Source: Beauveria sp. NWAFU-1 (Eukaryota; Ascomycota; Sordariomycetes; Hypocreales; Cordycipitaceae). From it: a stretch of 64,000 nucleotides of DNA. The translations under genes and the position numbers were made by a program. Below, piece after piece: positions 45,201-55,541 of the stretch. The first letter of the stretch is position 1, and each line of letters opens with the position of its first letter. Where the stretch lies: contig JANBXD010000003.1 in NCBI GenBank assembly GCA_024472245.1, positions 1,984,001 through 2,048,000 on the forward strand, given 5' to 3'. The notes beneath the pieces were generated by a model. The model made no database searches and was not told the origin of the DNA. It worked only from the letters and a program-made list of their open reading frames with translations.

Positions 45201-45892
45201 TTTCCGACCCCGCAAGGCGCAAGCAGTGTCTGCATCTTGTGTGCTGCCTGCTGCCCAAGAGTCACCGCGACTGTCTGGAAATTTTGTTTACGTTTCTCAA
45301 ATGGGCCGGCACCTTTCACCAGCTGGATGAAGAAGTCGGCTCCAAAATGGACGTCCGCAACCTGGCCACCGTCATTGCGCCCAACATCCTGACCAATGCT
45401 GCCAAGGCCCCCGCGCTGGACAGTGAGGCCATCTACGTGATTGACGCGGTCGAGGTCCTCGTTGCCAATATTGAAGAAATGTGCCACGTTCCCGATGAGC
45501 TTCTGACGCTGCTCAACGACCCGTTTCTTTTTAGCAGCAGCAGCGAGATTACGACCAAGGAGATCTTGAAGCGCATTCAAGACCGCCGTGGGCAGATACC
45601 CATAGCCGACGTTGCAGAGGTCTACAACCGCCCAGACGTTACCAGCCGTGCTCCGCCGAAGAGGGTAGAGACTGACCCGTCGCTGTGGCAAGGCGAACGC
45701 ACAGTGCGCCCCGTGCAGGATCCGCCGGGGCACTACTCTCACTCGAATCAGGGCACGCCGCCCCAAAGATGGCGCAACCCAGACGATCCGTCGCCATATC
45801 ATAATAGCAACTATAACCGCTCCGAGGGCCACCTGGCGCAAACAGACCACAACCCGCGCGAGTGGCGCAACTCTGGCTGGCAGCAGCAACAA

Positions 45893-45931
<39 letters not shown>

Positions 45932-45964
45932 CCAGGCGGTCTTGGCGTCGGAAATAATTTCTGA
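42298..45964 (+). CDS. LIM-domain RhoGAP, Lrg1 homologue
   Basis: Exon 1 (42298-42675) and exon 2 (42785-45964), across a 109-nt GTATGT...TAG intron inside the first LIM domain, encode 1185 aa. Lrg1 is the GTPase-activating protein that restrains Rho1 and so controls beta-1,3-glucan synthesis and cell-wall integrity at growth sites. LIM1 begins at CKKCGEPLTG (about residue 96). LIM2 follows at CYQCGGALRG. A third LIM-like segment reads CNGCQTAI. A further LIM (CGVCRRSVEDEC) lies in the middle. The RhoGAP domain spans about 818-1010, with the arginine finger in VEGVFRKNGN at about Arg869. A disordered Pro/Arg/Asn-rich tail ends with a run of 16 Gln. A second ATG at 42310 could also serve as start. 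Confidence 0.94.
45881..45928 (+). repeat. CAG/CAA tract encoding 16 glutamines
   Basis: An in-frame run of sixteen CAG/CAA codons lies close to the C-terminus of LRG1. CAA interruptions occur only at its 5' end, leaving a pure CAG run that is prone to length change. Confidence 0.95.
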
Positions 45965-47031
45965 TTTCGAGAAGCGCAGGATGAGCAAACGAGAATGATC
46001 ATCTTTTTGAAGCATCGATGTTTTGATTTGATTCTTTACACATGGCGTATTCGGCCTTCCTTTTTGTCGCTCCCATGGAATTGCCTGGGAGCAGTGGGGG
46101 CCGGAGTGGCATTGCATTGGCCCTGGCGTTTATTGCATAGTGGAGGCGAGCTCGACGGGAAAGACAGACAGGATTCGCGATAGAAAGGTCAGTGACGGAA
46201 CACATAAAGAGACAGGTTCTCACACTTGCTGGATTCCTTTGCCGCTGTCATCGAGCCGGTTGAGTTTTTGTTGAGCCTGCCCTTTTTCTCAGGCTGCGTT
46301 TGATTGTATATTGGTGTTTCTTTTGGTGGCGATGAAGGGCACGTCGGCGCGGAGGATTCTGTAAGCCAGGTTTTGATGTCTTTGCTTTTTGACCTTTGCC
46401 AACATGGTGTCGCCAAAATTGGCACGGACGGCGCGCAAGATGAGAAGTGAAATAGACTCTTGCAATTCTTTTTTGTTGTTTCTTTTCTCTGGGGGTGGCC
46501 GGCTTACACAAAAAAAAGGGATTCGATTTAAATCTTCTTTTCTACATTTCTTTTAAAGCAAGACTATTAGCATAGCCATGCAAACCGAATTTTTCTACTT
46601 TTTTGCGGGTGTTTCATGTTTTCTCCCTTGTTTTTCATCATTTGCGGTGGTTGGTTTTATAAACACCTGATGTCTGCGTTACGTTTCGCTTTACTCCGTA
46701 TATGTAGTTAAATGGCTGGTGAAGAAAATGTGGATATGGTGGTCAATGAGGTTCTCTAGGATAGATAACAAACTCATGGGATATTGTCAATTGATCTTCA
46801 CCAGGACAAGTATGCGCGTAGATGCTGCTTGCTGTGTAAAACAACGACACGACTTTGCGTCTTGAGCGTAGTTGATAAGCCAGAGCGGATAGAACCCAAA
46901 CAGCTTGAGAGAATGGTCTTATATTACAGTATTATGAATCAAGTTATACGCTATGCTTCCTGAAAGCACATTTTCCAGGGCCCGTCCACAAGGAGCACCC
47001 ACGGCCCTGCTCTTTCCCCCCCCCTTCCCAA
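45965..47031. other. shared 3' region of LRG1 and ERG26
   Basis: This 1.07-kb AT-rich stretch lies between convergent genes. It holds T- and A-runs suitable for termination and no supported gene. A ten-C run lies just before the ERG26 stop codon. Confidence 0.5.
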
Positions 47032-48165
47032 TTACTGCGCCTTTGCCGCCGTTTCCTTTTCGTTTTCCAGAAACCACTTGACACCGCGGTCGACGCCTTG
47101 CTGCAGCGTCCACTGGGGCTCGTACCCCAGCACCATTTTCGCCTTTGTAATGTTGTAGTACCGCGTCATTGTCGACAGGATGGCGCGCTGCTTTGTAAAC
47201 GTCGGCTTCTTGCCGACGATGCTGTTGAAGATTTCGCTCGCGGTGCCGAGCAGCAGCGACATGTCGCGCGAAATCTGCCAGACGCCCTCGGTGCCGGCCT
47301 CGTTGCCGGCCGCGCGCCACACGGCGCGGGCAAAGTCCCAAAAGTACACGGGCTCGTCGTTTGTCACGAAAAAGACCTCGCCGTCGACGCGCTCGTGGTC
47401 GAGGGGCGTGGGCATGGACGACGACGACGACGATGCCGTGGCGAGCAGCAGCCGCGCGGCGAGCAGGTGCGCGTGGGCGACGTTGCCGACATAAGTAAAG
47501 TCAAAGATGTTGTGGTTGTCGCCGAGCTGCACTTTGCTCTTGCCCGTGCGGTAGGCGCCGAGCAGGCCGGCGAGCGCCTGCACGTCGCCCTCGCCAAAGA
47601 TGCCCGCGGGGCGGATCGACGTGGTCAGGAAGCGCGTGTGCGGCTCGGCGCGGTTCGCCTTGGTCACGAGCTCCTCGGCCGCGGCCTTTGTCTCGGAGTA
47701 GTACTCAATCTGCTGGGGCGCGCGGATCACGGGCCAGCGCTCGTCGGCATTGTACAGGTCCGTCTGGAAGTCGCTGACGACGCTGGCCGACGACGTGTAC
47801 ACGAGCGCCTTGACCTGCGCCTTTTGGCAGGCTTCAATGACGGAGCGCGTGCCGTCGACGTTGACCCGGCGGAACAGCTCCTTGTGCACGGCATTGTCGC
47901 TGGCGACGGGCGAGGCCGTGTGGATGACGACGTCGGGGCGGATCTCGGACAAGAGCGCGGCGAGCTTGGGCCCGTCGGTGATGTCGCACTCGTGGTAGTG
48001 GGCGTCGGCGCGGCGGTGGCGGTCGCAGCGCAGGTCGACGGAGACGACGTGGCGGCAGCGCCAGTCGTCGAGGGCCTGGTTGATGATGTGGTGCCCGAGG
48101 AAGCCGTTGCCGCCGACAACGAGGACCTTGCCGAGGTCACCTTTGGGGGCGGAGCGGGCGGACAT
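47032..48165 (-). CDS. sterol-4-alpha-carboxylate 3-dehydrogenase (Erg26-like)
   Basis: Single-exon protein of 377 aa from the first ATG at 48165; the frame upstream opens only with TTG. Erg26 oxidises and decarboxylates 4-carboxysterols with NAD(P)+ during C-4 demethylation in ergosterol synthesis at the endoplasmic reticulum. The 3-beta-HSD/extended SDR fold is clear: VLVVGGNGFLGHH near the N-terminus for cofactor binding, YTSSASVV for the Ser region, YYSETKAAAE for the catalytic Tyr-Lys, and the conserved RPAGIFGEGD and NIFDFTYVGNVAHAHLLAA blocks. Ser and Asp runs in a surface loop (plus-strand GACGAC near 47415-47430) are low complexity. A related 3-beta-HSD-like dehydrogenase of other specificity cannot be ruled out. 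Confidence 0.88.
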   Translation of the reverse strand: MSARSAPKGDLGKVLVVGGNGFLGHHIINQALDDWRCRHVVSVDLRCDRHRRADAHYHECDITDGPKLAALLSEIRPDVVIHTASPVASDNAVHKELFRRVNVDGTRSVIEACQKAQVKALVYTSSASVVSDFQTDLYNADERWPVIRAPQQIEYYSETKAAAEELVTKANRAEPHTRFLTTSIRPAGIFGEGDVQALAGLLGAYRTGKSKVQLGDNHNIFDFTYVGNVAHAHLLAARLLLATASSSSSSMPTPLDHERVDGEVFFVTNDEPVYFWDFARAVWRAAGNEAGTEGVWQISRDMSLLLGTASEIFNSIVGKKPTFTKQRAILSTMTRYYNITKAKMVLGYEPQWTLQQGVDRGVKWFLENEKETAAKAQ

Positions 48166-48634
48166 GGCGGAACAGTGCGTCAACGGGAGTGACGGCTGAG
48201 AAAAAAGGTAAAAGGGGGTTGGTTATCTTGAGGACTTGGAGGTTTTGTAGTGAAAATGGGCTGGCTTGGAGGTGGATGTAGTTTAAGGGGTCCCCACAAC
48301 TTTTAATTGATGGTGTTAGCACATTGCTGCAGACCACGCTCTTTTGACCGCATTACGGCAGATTAACGAATCATGGCCATTTGCAGCTAGAGGCTAGGAG
48401 AAGGCGAGGTCGTGGCCTGTTGTCCGTTGTGAAATTGTCATCTATCTGCGTACATGTATCACGAGACTGTCATCAACCACGGGACGGTAGCCTTTAAGAT
48501 ACGCTGGCGTGGTAGTGTCACATCGGATGCCATCTTTCCTCCTCACCAGTCTATCAACTGAAATCCATTTATAACTTGTTTGCTTCTGCGCTTGAATTCA
48601 AAAGTCTCACGACTCTAGCGATCAACCAGCCAAT
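48166..48634. other. ERG26 promoter region
   Basis: These 469 bp lie upstream of the minus-strand ERG26 start and upstream of the small plus-strand ORF. No gene is seen; the stretch could serve as a promoter in both directions. Confidence 0.5.
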
Positions 48635-48853
48635 ATGCTGAGCGTAGCGGAGTATCAGCAAAAATATGACGAAATCACAGAGATTCGCCAGGCCGCGAAG
48701 AAGGGTTTCTCCATGTCCAACGCCAAATAGCGAGAGATTTCCGAGCAGTTCAAGGCCGCCCGCGAGGACCTCCGCGCAGCTTCTAAAGCGGCGATGGCTT
48801 CGTCCCGCGGGGACCAACAAACGTCCAACGAGACCTCTAGCTCTAAAAGTTGA
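48635..48853 (+). pseudogene. 72-codon small ORF interrupted by TAG
   Basis: The frame opens at ATG 48635, reads 31 codons to TAG at 48728, then continues in the same frame for 40 more codons to TGA at 48851. Both halves look like parts of one amphipathic helical peptide: YQQKYDEITEIRQAAKKG before the stop, and REISEQFKAAREDLRAASKA after it. I recognise no family. It is either a recently disrupted small gene, a readthrough case, or chance. The TAG is followed by CGAGAG, not the CTA context linked to strong readthrough. Confidence 0.4.
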
Positions 48854-49004
48854 GGCAATCACTCATCACAATGGTGATAGGTTCCTGGATTACTTGCTGG
48901 TCACACTCATCATCAGCTTCTTTTGTGAAAATTTTCTATTTGTGCTACCTCGCTGGCTGTGTGGCTTAAGCTGCAACTATGGGATGACGTGTTCCATCTG
49001 GACT

Positions 49005-50015
49005 TTACAGGGAATATGGGAAATCCGCCCGGACAAGCTGACCTACATCCGTGCCATTGACGTTTGTGGCAGCCGCGATGTAAAGGCTATTATGATCAGA
49101 GTTCGTCCTGCCAAGCGCCACGGCAGAAGCGGTCATGAGTAGCGTGGAGTTTGCGACGATTCTTGATGTCTTGCGAGGGATATTCACTTCAACCAAGACG
49201 TTTGGTCCATGTTCAGCGATCCAGGCCTTTGTTCCGTCTCTTGACAAGATAAAGTCGTCTCCCGAGTTAATTGTGGCCAGATCTTCAACTGGACCAGTTG
49301 CGCAACCCGTGGACGGCGAGATGGGCACCCTGGCGAAGATGGCCTGGTTGAAGTTGACGAAGAATAAGCTGTCCTCATGAACGTGGAGACCATTGATTCC
49401 GATTGGGAGTAGTTCCTCTGTAGTAATTGACATTCGTGGGTCCTGGATGACGGTCTCGAATGCCCCCGTGTCGACATTGACCTTTGTGACAGATCCGGCT
49501 CCCGAATCGGAGATCAAGACGTGCGAGGTGTCGTTTTGAGCGAGTCGATCCATGCCGTTGAACAAGCCCGCGTCAGGGAAACTCGTCACCAGAGAAACCT
49601 CTGCGGGCCGAAGCGTCGTTCCGTCATCTGAGATGCTCGAGTTGCGCAAATCAACTTTCCACAAACCCGTCGAACCGGGTACGGCGGCTAATCCTGTAAG
49701 GTTCAAACCAATCACGTAAAAGACGTCGGCCTGTAGTTCGACGATGCCGGTTAGACTGGTGACGCCGCAAAACTCAGCAACGGTGACGGGGCTCTCCGAC
49801 GTGGAAGGCGACACCTGATAGAGCGTCGGCGACTGAATCGAGGTTACCAGAACCTGGCCGTTGCTTCGAACAGCCAGGTTCTCCAAGCCTTGGGTCCCGG
49901 GAACAGTGTGTACGGGCGTGAGAGACCAGCCCGGGGCTCGGCATGACGTGCTAGGCAAGGCATGCGTGAGAAGAGCGAAGCCCAGCGATTGAAGGAAGGC
50001 AGTCTTGACGAACAT
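49005..50015 (-). CDS. secreted six-bladed beta-propeller protein (SMP-30-like)
   Basis: Single-exon protein of 336 aa from ATG 50015. The first 20 residues (MFVKTAFLQSLGFALLTHAL) form a signal peptide, so secretion is likely. The rest has the repeating strands of an SMP-30/gluconolactonase-like or NHL-type propeller: LENLAVRSNGQVLVTS, GVTSLTGIVEL, GMDRLAQND, ISDSGAGSVTKVNVDTG, GINGLHVHEDSLFFVN and ALGRTNSDHNSLYIAA. Several N-glycosylation sequons (NLT, NSS, NDT, NST) fit passage through the secretory pathway. Metal-binding and catalytic residues cannot be assigned by eye, so enzymatic activity is uncertain. Proteins of this kind are common singletons in filamentous ascomycetes. Confidence 0.8.
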   Translation of the reverse strand: MFVKTAFLQSLGFALLTHALPSTSCRAPGWSLTPVHTVPGTQGLENLAVRSNGQVLVTSIQSPTLYQVSPSTSESPVTVAEFCGVTSLTGIVELQADVFYVIGLNLTGLAAVPGSTGLWKVDLRNSSISDDGTTLRPAEVSLVTSFPDAGLFNGMDRLAQNDTSHVLISDSGAGSVTKVNVDTGAFETVIQDPRMSITTEELLPIGINGLHVHEDSLFFVNFNQAIFARVPISPSTGCATGPVEDLATINSGDDFILSRDGTKAWIAEHGPNVLVEVNIPRKTSRIVANSTLLMTASAVALGRTNSDHNSLYIAAATNVNGTDVGQLVRADFPYSL

Positions 50016-51681
50016 GGTGCTGAGACGTGGGGAATATCTGAATAGAATGAATGAGTAGGGTACAAATGAGGGAATACAACAAGGATGCAAAGAAAGGCGA
50101 GTGAGATCGGGCCAGATAAAGAGTGGTGTCTAGTATGCCTACTGAGTGAAGTAGGAAACAGTTGCAGGATGAGCGGGTTTTGTATCCAACGACGACGAGG
50201 ACGCGAATGCTTTGATGGCTGGTGCTACAATCAGGAATAGGATGCCCGCAGCTTTTTATTTCTCTCAACACGACTCGTCACTGCATAGCTTTCGGCATGA
50301 AAGAGGTTTGATCGCCGCCGGCTATCCCCCCACCGGCGCTACTGAGTATTCCATCAACGGCCTCTGCTCGAGAAAAAGAAATTGACCTCTGTGATTCTGG
50401 AAGGGACTTGCCGACTTTCTCGGCGGGCCTATTTTGCATGAGCGTGCATCCCGGGCCATGTGGTTAATAATGCCGCCGGTGTTCCCGTGCTTTCCTTGGT
50501 TGCGTGACTGACGGTTTACGTCCCCCCCCCCCCCTCCCCCGGGCGAGAGTTTATGCAACTGGCTTACAAAGTGCATGCCAAACTCCGTAACTAGTGGGGA
50601 AGCGCATGGCGTTAAACAAGGTAGAGCTGCGGTGATGACAGCAGCATTGCCGTGATGGCGGCGTTAACAGGGAATAGACCACAAGCTGGGGGATGTGTAA
50701 TGAAGACGGATAGTAGAATGTCCGTTGCTCAGGGTTCATGGCGGAGAATGGCGTAGTTTTCCTGTTGGTCTTGTTCGTATACGAAGGCACTGGCTCTTGG
50801 TTCCTTGTAGGATAATGCGTTGGCCACGAATAGATGACGTGCTCAAGTAATACTATATTAGTCAATTTCAAAGGTTACTATCATAGCCAATCTCAAAGGT
50901 TAATACTTGTGTGCTAGCTAAATTCGAGTTTTTCGTCGTGTCATTCTTCTTGGTCGGTTGTTGCACCCCTCCTCACCATGGCTCTTTGTAATTAGCAATT
51001 GCCACGGCAGTTGCCAGGTCCCTATATGCCTTTTCCTATTCTCAGCACATGGCCTAAGCTTTATTTTCTGTAATTCATGATTCCTATTTCCAACAGATTT
51101 TTTTTACTGTATTTGTTTCTGCATTATTTCTCCTATTCTTTCTCGTCTCAACATTGAATACGGACTAGGTAGTCTGAAATAAGGTTATTAGCAAGCCACC
51201 CATCGAAAGAAGCCCCACCAGAGCCCTGTTGCCTATTTTACCGTGCCTGCATGCATCTCAAGCCTCAAACCCAAAATACCTCTTTACTGTCAAGAATCAG
51301 CTTTGTCATGGACCCTTGAATGCCACCACATTCGACGCTCAACATCCCTGCGCGTCAGCCTCGCCATCGAAACTCGCGAGGCTGCGAATCGCGACCTCTT
51401 CTCTGCGATAGTTACCACGCCCGGCCAATACTGGCCTGCCCACTGTTGCTGCCTTGCTAGCAACCCCTCCAAACAACGTATGCCACTTGCGACATCACGA
51501 GTGCACTCTGCACGACGCCATTCAGAGTAGTTACACGACAGAGCCCGTGGCGCCAAGCTATTTCTGCCCGACCAAATCACCCCTCCTCCTCTCTTTTTTG
51601 ATTCTTTCCTTCTTCATTCTTCGCCTTCGTCGTCATGCATCGCAGAGCTCGTCTGTCACTGCCCACTCACGCTACAAAAAC
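50016..51681. other. divergent intergenic region, no gene seen
   Basis: These 1.67 kb separate two divergent genes. The sequence includes a 13-C run at 50522-50534, then T- and AT-rich sequence. The frame of the next gene is open upstream to 51454, but no ATG comes before 51682. Confidence 0.5.
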
Positions 51682-53130
51682 ATGGCCAGCCAGTCCTCTG
51701 GCGACGTCGAGATACTAGTCCACGTCGCCGCACCCAGCAGAGTCTCCGACGATGCCGCCTACCGCCGCCTCGCCCAGGCGTACTTGTCCTTTGCGCCGGG
51801 CCCCCGCGTCCGCGTCAGCAGCATTTCCAGCTCAGCAGAGGTCGAGCCTCAGCCGCCTTTTCGGCAGAGCCAACCCGACCATGTTGGCTCCGTTGTGCCG
51901 CCGTCGTTTTGCTCCGACTCGCAGGACATGAGCTTCGTGGGGGCGCTGGACAACAGGAACTCGCCGCGCGTCATCATCACGGGAAAGCCGCAGCCGGCTA
52001 CGCCGCCGAGGGTCGCGCTGCCGGATGACAACGTCACGACGACGGTGCGCCAGCTGCTGCCGAGCCAGATTGCCGACTCGTACCCCATGCCGGACTGCGA
52101 CTTGTTTAATGTAACCCCCACGCGGGTTCTGCAGCGGTACATGGCCGGTCGGCAGCCTGACTTGGCTCCCGCGATACAGGCGCCAATGTCGTCGCCTACA
52201 CTGTCGAGCGACGGCGACGGCGACGAGACGGAGAAAATTTCACAGACAGAGGTGCAGGCCACAGCTGTCAACACATTTTTGATTCCTGCGTCGGACCTGA
52301 ATGGCTCTCAGGAGAACAGAAAGCAGCGTCAGGCCACGCTTCCCGTCACGCCTCTCGTGGAAGAAGCCTCTCGAAAGCGCAAAGCTGTTGGCAGGGAAGA
52401 CATCCACGATACAATAGCGCTAGCCATCACGCACATATCCAGCAGCGATACCTCCTCCGCTTCCTGCCTCCGGCGCACCGAGTCTGCTCCCTTGCCATCC
52501 AAACGCCTCCGCCCACTACTCGCCCCCGACTCTGCCGCCACCGTCCGTCTCGTCCGCCACACCAGCGAAGCCACTCACCACCAACCTCTTCCCCATCACG
52601 ACACACCGCCGCTACCGCCGCCGCCGCCGCCCTCGTGTTCGCCGCTTTCCTACGACGCCCTTTCGCAGATCCCCTCCACCTGTCCCTCCTCCTCCCTCTC
52701 CGCGCGCCCGCCCTCGCCCCCCATCGGCATCGACCGCCTCGACCTCTCCAGCCTCGTCTCCGCCAAGCTCGCCAAGCTCGCCCGCGACCTCTCCTCGCGA
52801 TACCGCCCGCTTCTTCGCCGCAGCGCCGCCGACGCGTCTCTCGACCCGCTCGAGCGCGGCCATTGGCGCGTCGACTGCCGCCGCTGGGCACCCACCCTGC
52901 GCGCCGACGCCTGGGCCTTTCTCGCATCCTACATCCGCAGCGGCCTCGCCGGCTGGGGCGTCTGGTGCCGCCGCGACCCCGACGGCTGCACGCTCAAGCT
53001 CTACGGGTGGGCGCACGTCGCCAAGCACACGTACCTCTTGCTGTACCTGGCGAGCGGACGCCAGATCAAGACGACGGGTGCCCAGTGGTTCGATGCGGAG
53101 GGCAAGGTAGCCCTTGAGATTGTGCCGTAG
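51682..53130 (+). CDS. unrecognised protein with conserved-looking N- and C-terminal blocks
   Basis: Single-exon protein of 482 aa from the first ATG in frame. I cannot name the family. The N-terminus (VEILVHVAAPSRVSDDAAYRRLAQAYLSF) and the last 130 residues (from about LDLSSLVSAKLAKLARDL, through GHWRVDCRRWAPTLRADAWAFLASYI, to GWGVWCRRDPDGCTLKLYGWAHVAKHTYLLLYL) look folded. The middle 250 residues are Ser/Pro-rich, with a run of Pro codons near 52610-52630, and look disordered. I recall uncharacterised ascomycete proteins of this plan. There is no signal peptide or membrane segment. A basic RKRKAVG patch might be a nuclear localisation signal. Confidence 0.7.
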   Translation: MASQSSGDVEILVHVAAPSRVSDDAAYRRLAQAYLSFAPGPRVRVSSISSSAEVEPQPPFRQSQPDHVGSVVPPSFCSDSQDMSFVGALDNRNSPRVIITGKPQPATPPRVALPDDNVTTTVRQLLPSQIADSYPMPDCDLFNVTPTRVLQRYMAGRQPDLAPAIQAPMSSPTLSSDGDGDETEKISQTEVQATAVNTFLIPASDLNGSQENRKQRQATLPVTPLVEEASRKRKAVGREDIHDTIALAITHISSSDTSSASCLRRTESAPLPSKRLRPLLAPDSAATVRLVRHTSEATHHQPLPHHDTPPLPPPPPPSCSPLSYDALSQIPSTCPSSSLSARPPSPPIGIDRLDLSSLVSAKLAKLARDLSSRYRPLLRRSAADASLDPLERGHWRVDCRRWAPTLRADAWAFLASYIRSGLAGWGVWCRRDPDGCTLKLYGWAHVAKHTYLLLYLASGRQIKTTGAQWFDAEGKVALEIVP

Positions 53131-53811
53131 GTTCCAGTACATGGGGCGTCTACTTTATGTTTTGAGTTCACTGTAGTATGTTGGCTTTCTCTGTCTCCTT
53201 TCTTTATTATTATTCCGGGGACCATTGTGTTTCTTTGCTTTCACTATACTCAGGTGGACATTATGACTTGATGGGATTCTCAGTGCAGGCGTTTACAAGA
53301 TGGGCGGGCAGCGAGGTATCGATTTCAACAGAAGACGCATGGGACGGAGTCTTTGGAGGTTTACTTTATCCAATACAACGGTATTTCCTGTTTCAATACA
53401 CACAGTGACCTACGTGAAAACGTTTCACTTTTTCACGATAAATTTCGACTCGTAGCATAATTGTACATGGCCCTCCCTATCCAGCCAAAGATTCCACTAG
53501 CACAACGCATACCAACGAAATAGAAAACGAAATACACAGGGAAAAGGTCCAGTACACCGTGGCAACAATACCAAGGTTCCCTCTTGCCCCTGGCATCACA
53601 AAATCACGACAGCAAGATTGAACAAGAGGAATTGCTTCCCAAACAAAGAAATCTCCCGCGCGTGAGCACCCACAGCACACATACCAACAAGTCCAATTCG
53701 GTCTTTTCTTCAATTCTCTCCTCCACAGGCAGTGTTATTATACCCTTTGCTCACGGCTCCGCATCAAGTCATTGATCCGATTCTTGTACTCTGCGTCTCT
53801 CGCGTGTTCCC
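53131..53811. other. shared 3' region of the unknown gene and the HMG-box gene
   Basis: These 681 bp lie between convergent stop codons and hold no supported gene. T-rich stretches near 53190-53240 could serve in 3' end formation. Confidence 0.5.
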
Positions 53812-54761
53812 TTACAGACCCTTTTCCGTCCAGTAGGCCTTGCCCTTGGCGCGCAAATCCGCAATAGCATCGCGGTTCTTTTGCACATCCGCGCTGGCGG
53901 CATCCTTGAATCTTTGCTTCTCCGACTCGGACAGCGACTTCCACTGCAGGGCGAGCTGGCGGAAGGCGTCGGTGGGCGTGTCGGCGGTGATCTGGTCGTG
54001 GCTCGACTTGATGAAGAGTGAGTAGGCGGTGGGTGCGGACTTGGCCTGACGTTCATCGGGAAGAATCGCGGGACGCTTCTTTTCGAGCTTGCGTGCGAGG
54101 CGGCGACGGGCCAGGTTGGCCATGTAGATTACTCCGGCAGGGTACGATTCGACCCACTGCTTGAGGGCCGCTTTGTTGGCCGCAAGATTTTCATGAGCGC
54201 GCTCAGTGAGACGCTGTCAAGGCCGAATTAACACACACACACGGTCTCACGTTATGTAGTTGTTGCAGCTCAACATACCGTCTTTTCATGTTCAGAGAGG
54301 TTCTTGAACTGGGCCGAAATGTCCTTGACTTTGTCCGTCAGGGGCACGCCACTGCCGGCTTTGACGTTGTCGGCGAGGTAGACAGTCCAAGCATTGGTGG
54401 GCTTGCCCTTGGGGGCCTTGGGCAACGCCATCTTCCGCAGCTGTGCAAGCTGCTTCTTTTCCTTTTGCTCCGGCGTCAGGACCTTCTTCTTCTTTGCCGC
54501 CGCTGGCTTCTTCTTGGCCGCGGGCTTCTTCTTGGCCGCGGGCTTCTTCTTAGCAGCAGTGGTTGTCTTCTTTGTCTTGCTGGAGGCAGCGGCGGGGAAG
54601 CGAACCCGGGCCGACGCGGTGAAGCTCCGAGCAATGGGCGCAAAGCGACGCACGCGCGGCGCCGCAGTGGCGAAAATTGGGACGATAATCCTGGAGCTGG
54701 TCGATGTGGCCGCAGCGGAGAGCGCGCGCCCGGCGACGGCTCTATTCACGAGGCTCAGCAT
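53812..54761 (-). CDS. mitochondrial HMG-box protein with H1-like lysine tract
   Basis: Exons 54761-54279 and 54213-53812 (65-nt GTATGT...CAG intron) encode 294 aa. The N-terminal 50 residues are rich in Arg, Ser and Ala without acids and look like a mitochondrial presequence. Next comes a Lys/Ala/Pro tract with three repeats of AAKKKP, as in histone H1 tails. Two HMG-like boxes follow: one from about PKGKPTNAWTVYLAD to KQWVESYP, spanning the intron, and one from KSAPTAYSLFIKSSHDQ to the end. The layout suggests a nucleoid-packaging factor comparable with yeast Abf2, which bends and compacts mitochondrial DNA. It is divergent from the proteasome beta-7 gene, with 780 bp between the start codons. 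Confidence 0.85.
54505..54558. repeat. three 18-bp tandem repeats in the HMG-box gene
   Basis: On the plus strand GGCTTCTTCTTGGCCGCG occurs twice, followed by a third copy with four changes. On the coding strand they encode the AAKKKP repeats. Confidence 0.85.
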
Positions 54762-55541
54762 AGCTGCAGCTTGCGCTTGCTTTCGTGTTGGTGAATGATG
54801 GTTGGCTCGTGCTAGGCTAGAGGGCACTGCCAAAAGCGATAGGTAAGGTAAACAGTCGCACAATCAAGCTGTTGCCGTAGCGATGTAGTCGAAATTTTCA
54901 CTAAACGAGCGCGAATTGATGAGTTGCAAAGTTGAAGCTTCAAGGCTGATGGTCTGGAAAGACGATGACTGAACCGTTGTGTCACGTCGAGGATGCATGA
55001 AATGGCGAAGGCTGGGGGGGCGCTGTTTCGATCGAACGCGGCGCGAGCATATTGCTCCTTCCTTAATAACTACTTGCACCACGTTGAACAAGGTACCTGC
55101 ATGAGGCGGGGCTTTGTGCGAGATCACAAGTACCTAGCCGGTATGAACGGAGCTTCAAAGTATATAGTTCTTCTTATTGGCCGGCAATGTTACCGTCAGC
55201 GAGGTACTGGCTACTTTAGAGCTTCAGCGGCAGCTCCCCAAGCTCCCCTCCCCAATCAAATCAGCTCCTACCTGCTTATGTCATCATCCTCTTCACAGCG
55301 AGCCAGCGACGCAGGCTGCAGTGGGACGCGCGAACGTCCATAGCTGTTTGACGCAGCATTCGCTCACCACTTCCGCTTCGCAATTCCACCATCGCCACGG
55401 TTTTGCATCTCCCATTCGCCCAAGCTTCCAACGACGAATTGCAGTTCTTCATCGTAACTCGAGCGAAACAACTACTGCCAGCCGTTGCTCTCACTTTAGC
55501 TCCGACCGAGCTGTCCTTATACAAGCCCAACATATTTCAGA
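54762..55541. promoter_or_regulatory. shared divergent promoter region of HMG-box and beta-7 genes
   Basis: These 780 bp separate divergent start codons. No coding frame is supported. The HMG-box side is mixed, and the beta-7 side is CT-rich. No specific factor site was identified. Confidence 0.5.

Noticed and set aside
47098..48192. A 364-codon plus-strand frame opposite ERG26
   Set aside because: It mirrors the GC-rich third positions of ERG26, and the translation has no domain and unnatural composition.
48666..49142. A 158-codon plus-strand frame overlapping the small TAG-interrupted ORF and the 3' end of the propeller gene
   Set aside because: It mixes the off-frame reading of the small ORF with antisense sequence of the secreted protein, and resembles no family.
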